A DNA stretch of 64,000 bases from Coccinella septempunctata (lineage: Eukaryota > Arthropoda > Insecta > Coleoptera > Coccinellidae). Positions 58,236 to 64,000 of the stretch are shown here, piece after piece; the first letter of the stretch is position 1; each line of letters opens with the position of its first letter. The notes under the pieces are model-generated. The model was not told the origin of the DNA. It did no database searches and was given only the letters and a program-made list of their open reading frames with translations. The position numbers and the translations under genes are program-made. Location of the stretch: assembly GCF_907165205.1 (NCBI RefSeq), contig NC_058195.1:12338001-12402000 (forward strand), given 5' to 3'.

Positions 58236-59454
58236 CGTCGATATTTGGTGTAAAATATTGTTTTCTTACTTTCCAGTTCGTCTGGAAACAAGAATGTTCA
58301 CACTGACGACTTAATCAGGAACATAGCAAAATCGTAATTTGCTTAAAAATTAAACTTAAACTTCAATCATTATTCAAAATTCGACCATTCTGAAATTTTA
58401 AGAGAACTTTTGGATTTCTTGAGCTATCTAAACATCCCTACCAGTTTGTCTATGATCCCTACGTTCTGATCTACAAAACGAATAACATTAACAAAAACAA
58501 AGTTGAAATTTTAGGTTAACTTGTATTTATTTTTTATCTTTATGGCGGGCCATAGATAGAGGCACTTTTAGCAACTTTTAAGAGTTCAATGACAGATACA
58601 GAGTAATCTGTAATCTGTGCGTGTTGACAGTGGCGTAGAATCAAGGAGGTAGAATGGAACAGGCCGGAAGGTTGCTCTAAAATACGGCGTTGTAAAAGTA
58701 AATCAGGGTGTTTCAAACATTTCGGAGTGTTCTTCGATGCATAGGCAAAGTCAAAGTAGTTTTTAAATTAACGAAGACTGTGTAGTATGTACACCCATAT
58801 TCATGATACCTTTTCTTTTTATATTAGTTTTTATTGATGGCAGTTTTCCATTGAATTGAAATTTTCAAATGCTTAGAGAAAATTAAACTACATATTTTAG
58901 ATTATTTACTCTATTTATGCAGATTGAATAAGACACAAGACGATTTTACATTATATATCAAAAAGAACTTAAAATATATTGATATAAAATACCATTTTTT
59001 GGCTCTTGTATCAGATTACTTAAGTCCGTTAAATTTCTTCTATCTGTTTTGGGGTTAAGCAATATCTTAGAACTCAAGATATAGCGGAATATTCAAAACA
59101 GGAAACAATCATGTTAATTCCTATAGTTCTCAGAAATTAGTTTATTAGTATAAACGTGGAAACTAGCTATTTCATTTCTTCTGGCAGAGTCGGGAAAATA
59201 TAAAATGAATATATATAATAACAAAAATCATTTATTCAAAATCTCAGTCGGTGTTCATTTTCACACAAGACTAATAAATAATACTTAAAAAAAATTTACG
59301 AACTAATACTAATGTTTACAAAAACGTGGATTTAATAGAGGGTAAATGAAAAATTGCTGCATAAACTTCCTTTAAATTTCTCTGAATGATTCGGTGATAT
59401 ACTTAGGACAACATGCAGTCTTGTAAGGGAACCGTGATAGATATACTTATTTCA
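58236..59454. other. intergenic between two minus-strand genes
   Basis: Contains the upstream region of the 426-aa gene, a lone CAGTGGCGTAG hAT-like terminus at about 58,630, and on the minus strand AATAAA (59,236-59,231), a plausible poly(A) signal for the mucin-like gene. Otherwise nothing seen. Confidence 0.6.
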
Positions 59455-59672
59455 CTAAACGTTGAAAACGAATGTCGATGAGAGGAAAATCAAGACTGCA
59501 GTCAAAATCGCCAAATTAGAAGATATTCGGAAGGAACCATTTGTTTTGCAATCTTTTATCATTCCGGTTGGGTATTTTTTCTTGAGTTCATCACAGAGGT
59601 CCCCTTTTTTGAGCTTTCGTGCACATTGCGAGATGTTTATATCCTTATACAATTGGCCTTGCAAAATTTGTC
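59455..59672 (-). CDS. mucin-like surface protein, exon 5: membrane-proximal domain and GPI signal
   Basis: Acceptor TTTCACAG (ending 59,673). It encodes QILQGQLYKDINISQCARKL, KKGDLCDELKKKYPTGMIKD, CKTNGSFRISS and a hydrophobic end LAILTAVLIFLSSTFVFNV followed by TAG at 59,457-59,455. Three Cys lie in this short domain. A Ser/Asn/Gly site followed by a hydrophobic tail with no cytoplasmic residues is the pattern of a GPI-anchor signal. Confidence 0.8.
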
Positions 59673-60198
59673 CTGTGAAATGAATACATATATTTTTTAT
59701 CATATTATTTGTTTATTGTAGAGCGAGAAAATAAGTTCAAGCAGTACGATTCTTTTATATGTTTTCTTCCTCAATTCTAAAATTTAAAAACAATCGATTC
59801 GGAAGGATTTTCGAAAAATGGATATGGAACGAAATTTTTGTTATTTATTTTGTTAGGTCTCTGGAAAAGTTCCGAACGGATTAATGAAGGCTTTCACACC
59901 CAGATAATTTTTGATGGATCTGAAACTATTCAACAAACATTGAAATAAAAGGGAAGGTATTTATGAAATTTTTAGGGTAGTAGATAAGTACAATTGATGC
60001 AGAACTCATCTTAATGCCATGCCATAACCACAATTTACTCTTTCAATATAAAGGGGACACCTCTTTATATTCTTGTACCTCCTAGCCAAACTATTTCATC
60101 TGAATAGATCTAATAATTTGAAAAATCCTATTCTATTTCCTAGCTAGGTCTGAGGGACACTGAGTGAGACATGTTTTAATAACCAGTAATATACTCAC

Positions 60199-60249
60199 TC
60201 AAGGTGACATCTCGCCGTATTCTAAATACCTGGATATCGTCCGAATCAC
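60199..60249 (-). CDS. mucin-like surface protein, exon 4 (51 bp)
   Basis: Acceptor TTTACAG (ending 60,250), donor CTTGA|GTGAGT. It encodes DSDDIQVFRIRRDVTL with a Gly codon shared upstream and an Arg codon shared downstream (phase 1 on both sides, so skippable without a frame change). RIRRD could be a basic processing site; that is a guess. Confidence 0.7.
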   Translation of the reverse strand: MIRTISRYLEYGEMSP

Positions 60250-60801
60250 CTGTAAATATACACATTTTTTATTAATTCAATAGAGGACCTTAACAAATCA
60301 CAACTGTAATTTTCGAAGTACATACTATGATGATAAGAAGAGGACTAAGCGTTGGGTGCTTCTCAAGCAAGTGTTTATTACGAAAAAGAGTTTCTTTCTG
60401 CGAGAAAGACTCATTGAACTGAATAATTTTACCCAAAGTCACCTCATTACAGTTTGCATACATCCATATCATATATGCAGAATTACAAGGTCAAAAATTA
60501 CTTGTTGCGATCCTTGAAATTTGGTCTATATAACAAATGCACTTCACTCCTACAGAAAATCATGAAGATTACCTTATTCCCTGATTTAATTTGAATGTTT
60601 GTAGCTTATATTAGTGTTCTGTGGTTTGTAGTAGTAAAAAATAGCAATTTCAAGTTTTCCTTGGAATATCCTATATATTATAAGTCGGAACAATGAATTT
60701 TTCTGCTCTGTTGTTATTGCCAACTATTGTATAATTTATGTCAATGTATCAGCGGAAAAAATAAGACATACCATAAAAAATTTAACTTTTGCTAGACTTA
60801 C

Positions 60802-61626
60802 CATCGTTTTTAGAGGGGGTTTGGTTGCCTGGAACTGTAGTTGTTCCTTCTTTATTTGAAGCAGAGGTGGTTGAGTGTGTTTTAGTCGTTTCTGCAGTAG
60901 TTGAAGCAGAGGTGGTTGAGTGTGTTTTAGTCGTTTCTGCAGTAGTTGGAGCAGAGGTGGTTGTGTGTGTTGTAGTCGTATCTGCAGTAGTTGGAGCAGA
61001 GGTGGTTGTGTGTGTTGTAGTCGTATCTGCAGTAGTTGGAGCAGAGGTGGTTGTGTGTGTTGTAGTCGTATCTGCAGTAGTTGGAGCAGAGGTGGTTGTG
61101 TGTGTTGTAGTCGTATCTGCAGTAGTTGGAGCAGAGGTGGTTGTGTGTGTTGTAGTCGTATCTGCAGTAGTTGGAGCAGAGGTGGTTGTGTGTGTTGTAG
61201 TCGTATCTGCAGTAGTTGGAGCAGAGGTGGTTGTGTGTGTTGTAGTCGTATCTGCAGTAGTTGGAGCAGAGGTGGTTGTGTGTGTTGTAGTCGTATCTGC
61301 AGTAGTTGGAGCAGAGGTGGTTGTGTGTGTTGTAGTCGTATCTGCAGTAGTTGGAGCAGAGGTGGTTGTGTGTGTTGTAGTCGTATCTGCAGTAGTTGGA
61401 GCAGAGGTGGTTGTGTGTGTTGTAGTCGTATCTGCAGTAGTTGGAGCAGAGGTGGTTGTGTGTGTTGTAGTCGTATCTGCAGTAGTTGGAGCAGAGGTGG
61501 TTGTGTGTGTTGTAGTCGTATCTGCAGTAGTTGGAGCAGAGGTGGTTGTGTGTGTTGTAGTCGTATCCGCAGTAGTTGGAGCAGAGGTGGTTGAAGCAGT
61601 AGGACTAGTCGTTGGAATAATGGACT
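60802..61626 (-). CDS. mucin-like surface protein, exon 3: Thr-rich 15-residue tandem repeats
   Basis: Acceptor ATTTCAG (ending 61,627), donor CGATG|GTAAGT. After SIIPTTSPTAST come 14 nearly identical copies of TSAPTTADTTTTHTT, then two diverged units (APTTAETTKTHST, ASTTAETTKTHST) and a Ser/Thr/Asn tail ending PGNQTPSKND. Dense Thr/Ser/Pro indicates heavy O-glycosylation, forming an extended mucin stalk on the cell surface. Both termini are phase 1. Long frames on the plus strand here (60,789-61,667 and 60,920-61,594) are shadows of the 45-bp repeat. Confidence 0.88.
60930..61605. repeat. 45-bp coding minisatellite, 14 near-perfect copies
   Basis: TTGTGTGTGTTGTAGTCGTA starts at 60,961 and recurs every 45 bp up to 61,546 (14 starts). 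Copies are identical by eye except one TATCC for TATCT near 61,565. Two diverged units precede at about 60,848-60,937. The homogeneity points to recent unequal exchange, or to assembly collapse/expansion. Confidence 0.95.
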
Positions 61627-62177
61627 CTGAAATGAAACTCATTGTTATATGTATAAAATCCAAATGAGAAGATTTTTTTTTAAGCTTGAATTTACAATGT
61701 TGATGTTTTGGTTTGGTAGAGATTTTGCTTGGAGTTTGGATTGGGAAAATTCCGTATGAGTCTCAAAACTTTATTGCTTCGATTCGAACTGTTTTAGAAT
61801 TATTTAAAGTACATTTCTTTCAACCCAATGACGATGAATTATAAAATTTGTTTATTATTTATACCAATATCACAATAAAGAAAGCAATTAAATACAATAC
61901 ATCATTTCCTTATTCAATCACTATAACAATTTCCCTTAAAATTTTGAACGAGATATTTAATTTTTTTTCGAATTTATTGTAATTGAATATATTGATATCA
62001 GATTTTTCATATTCTTCTTCAGAGATGAATTAAGAAATGGTACACTACATATTTTACCAATTGTTCTAGCTAGTTGAGTAGTTGATAAGCTATATATCTG
62101 TTACAACTGTTACATTTTGCACTGATCTGAATAGAAAGCCTGCTGGAAAGAGAAATGTGGGTAATATTTTCATTTAC

Positions 62178-62306
62178 CGTCTACTGTCACTGAAATGCAG
62201 ATGTAATCATCACTGAGGTCATCTTCTGGAATACCATCAATATAACTGTTATCTTTAGTACATTCAACATTTTTTCCTTCAGCATCGGGACATTCCAAGC
62301 CATTTC
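62178..62306 (-). CDS. mucin-like surface protein, exon 2: N-terminal Cys-containing, acidic segment
   Basis: Acceptor TGTTTCAG (ending 62,307), donor GACG|GTAAAT. It encodes NGLECPDAEGKNVECTKDNS then YIDGIPEDDLSDDYICISVT and VD, with three Cys and strong acidity. Phase 1 on both sides. Not a peritrophin-A chitin-binding domain (too few Cys). Family unknown. Confidence 0.78.
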
Positions 62307-63742
62307 CTGAAACACAAGTCAGAAATTGATTTTTTTAGGACGTTTCGAAATTTTCACATCAACTGAGCGAATTTCATGTTTTAAGTGGACATTAATCAAA
62401 CTAGATTTCACTGATTCTCGACAAAATATCATTTTACCCCTTAGAACATAAAATCTCACCCCCAATCCCCTACTATATTTGTCCTTACATCTCAAACTGT
62501 AGTTTTTCAGTTATCCAATTGTACAATTGTTTTCGCGTATTATATAATGTGAAAGCCGTTAAAGGAAGGGAAAAACCTGAGTTTAACTGGATAGAATATC
62601 TCAAAAACGAAAGGATTGAAACCAAAAGAATTAAATATGACGAATAACTCAGAAAAAGAGACCTTTAAAATGAGGCATCACTTACCCCATCTTCCCCTTA
62701 TTCAAAATAAATGGGTTGGGGTTCTATAATTAGGGTTGAAGCGATACGGTTTTGAATTTGATCTTAGTAATTGCCTCCTGGAATAAAAAATCGACTTGTC
62801 CGACCGTTTTTATATAATTCGGTTGTGCGGACCTACAGAGCCTTCGTTTCATTTTAAATGGTCCACTCTGTATATCCATATAACATCAGAGTGTCAAAAA
62901 TTGTATAGTCATTTGGGGCCACTAAAAACTTCCATTGCTTCATTAGTTATTTTTAAATCTTTGAGTATTATAATTTGATAAACGAAATAAAAATTAATTT
63001 TCCAGGTATTTTGACAGGTAGTGTATATTTCTAAGGCTCTTCTTTCATTCCTTCTTCAATTATTTATAAATCTCAAAATGACAATAATTTCGATGGGCGA
63101 AATTTAGCGAATAATTATTGATGTCCAAAATGCGGAATGCAACTTCTAAGTTATTTATATTTATATTTCCACAATGGTGTAGAAAATTTACCCCTACAAA
63201 AGAAGGGGAATTTTTGAAGGTGTCTCAATTTATCTATTATATTGTGGAAAAGACAATTCTAATCTGAAACTTTTTATTGTACATACTGATATTATCTCAG
63301 GAGAAACAATGACAATGATTTTTAATATTCTGTTTCCCAAGGACTCCAGCATTTCGCACAACTGAAGGCGCTATATCAAAAATTGCATTTTCTTGTTTGT
63401 TACTGAAGTAAAGGAAATATGACAATAGCAAAGTATGAAATACCCCCTTGTGATGATTATGTTAAGATCATTTATAAAGAGCTTGTACTTTTACTACTTT
63501 TAGTATTATTTGATTCGGAAATTTCAATTACTTTCTTTTGAATAATAGTTAACGAAAACGAATGGGTGCTTTTTGATTCAATGAAACGAAATTAAATATT
63601 ACATATGGTTTAGCTTAATGCGCACATAGCTTTATGTGGCACGCCAGTTTTTTTGTATTGCTTCACGAAAGAGTTACTGCTTCAATAATCCATTGATCTG
63701 GAAATCTAAACTTCTTTACTTGGAATTCGTCACTATACATAC
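62307..63742 (-). other. intron 1 of the mucin-like gene
   Basis: Intron of 1.4 kb. AT-rich; no repeat or gene recognised. Confidence 0.65.
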
Positions 63743-63791
63743 CCAGGCCTAAACAAAAGATCACTAATATGAGGGTGAAGGAGCACTTCAT
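63743..63791 (-). CDS. mucin-like surface protein, exon 1: signal peptide
   Basis: ATG 63,791-63,789 opens MKCSFTLILVIFCLGLG, a classic signal peptide; the donor is CCTGG|GTATGT. Only 49 bp are coding, so the exon is easy to miss. The phase-1 junction gives LGLG|NGLECPD, placing the likely cleavage site at or just after the splice junction. Full model: 423 residues, five exons, order signal peptide / Cys-rich / mucin repeats / linker / Cys-rich + GPI tail. Confidence 0.78.
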
Positions 63792-64000
63792 TTCGAAAAC
63801 TGCCCAACTTTCTTCTTTGAAACAAATTGAGCGAGAATAATCACTGTGTCGTTGATTAAACCGAGCGGTATTATATGATACATATTATCTGATAAGCATA
63901 TAGATTTCCAAGAGAAAGATAAAACTATGGAACAATTGTGTAAAATCAATTCGTTCAGGATGAATTCCAATAGGTAGATATCGATCAAAGTGCTGAATCC
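63792..64000. other. upstream region of the mucin-like gene
   Basis: 5' leader and promoter area of the minus-strand gene. No clear TATA or Inr could be pinned down. An open frame at 63,788-63,988 overlaps the start but begins at a non-ATG codon or lacks features. Confidence 0.5.

Noticed and set aside
60789..61667. Long plus-strand frames (292 and 224 codons) opposite the mucin repeats
   Set aside because: The 45-bp period (multiple of three) keeps several frames open at once; the minus-strand reading has matching splice sites, signal peptide and C-terminus, the plus readings do not.

Overview
The window looks like AT-rich nuclear DNA of an insect, most likely a beetle. The genes are intron-bearing with GT-AG introns, recognisable insect orthologues (shep, METTL2) are present, and non-coding DNA is dominated by degraded Tc1/mariner elements, non-LTR retrotransposon scraps and many short inverted-repeat elements that start TACAGGGTG. 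The order is inferred from general character; no species-specific marker was found. No prokaryotic gene, CRISPR array, rRNA or convincing tRNA was seen.

1-16,007 (minus strand): six coding exons of an alan shepard (shep)/RBMS-type RNA-binding protein, with two RRM domains. The 3' end runs off the left edge. Reading frames join exactly across all five introns, giving 419 codons. The 5' coding exon(s) upstream of 16,007 were not found. Introns carry a 217-bp MITE, a Tc1 copy, RNase H relics and fold-back elements.

16,008-48,985: a roughly 33-kb stretch with no gene I can support. It is probably shep's 5' intron/upstream region plus intergenic DNA. It holds retrotransposon remnants (21.6-23.5, 28.4-29.2, 32.3-32.8 kb), a GC-rich patch with repeated GGTCGGCC/GGCCGACC words (24.3-26.1 kb), a possible LTR (about 37.2-37.9 kb), a fold-back with duplicated arms (38.0-39.2 kb), 320-bp tandem repeats (40.4-41.4 kb) and a 279-bp satellite-like array (42.9-44.1 kb).

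48,986-54,027: METTL2-type tRNA m3C methyltransferase (plus) lies tail to tail with an unrecognised 161-aa gene (minus) whose intron hosts a second Tc1 copy. METTL2 has an unusual first exon. Two donor sites, each preceded by a related version of the same N-terminal motif, would give a METTL2-like (cytosolic) and a METTL8-like (basic, possibly mitochondrial) protein. This is the observation I would follow first.

55,765-58,235 (minus): a four-exon, 426-aa protein with a C-terminal zinc-binding region and a TQT motif of the LC8 type; unrecognised. 59,455-63,791 (minus): a five-exon gene for a secreted, probably GPI-anchored mucin-like protein with 14 nearly identical 15-residue Thr-rich repeats; every intron is phase 1.

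The genes do not form an operon or obvious pathway; they are independent eukaryotic loci separated by repeats. All exon models rest on reading-frame continuity and splice consensus read by eye; there is no transcript evidence.
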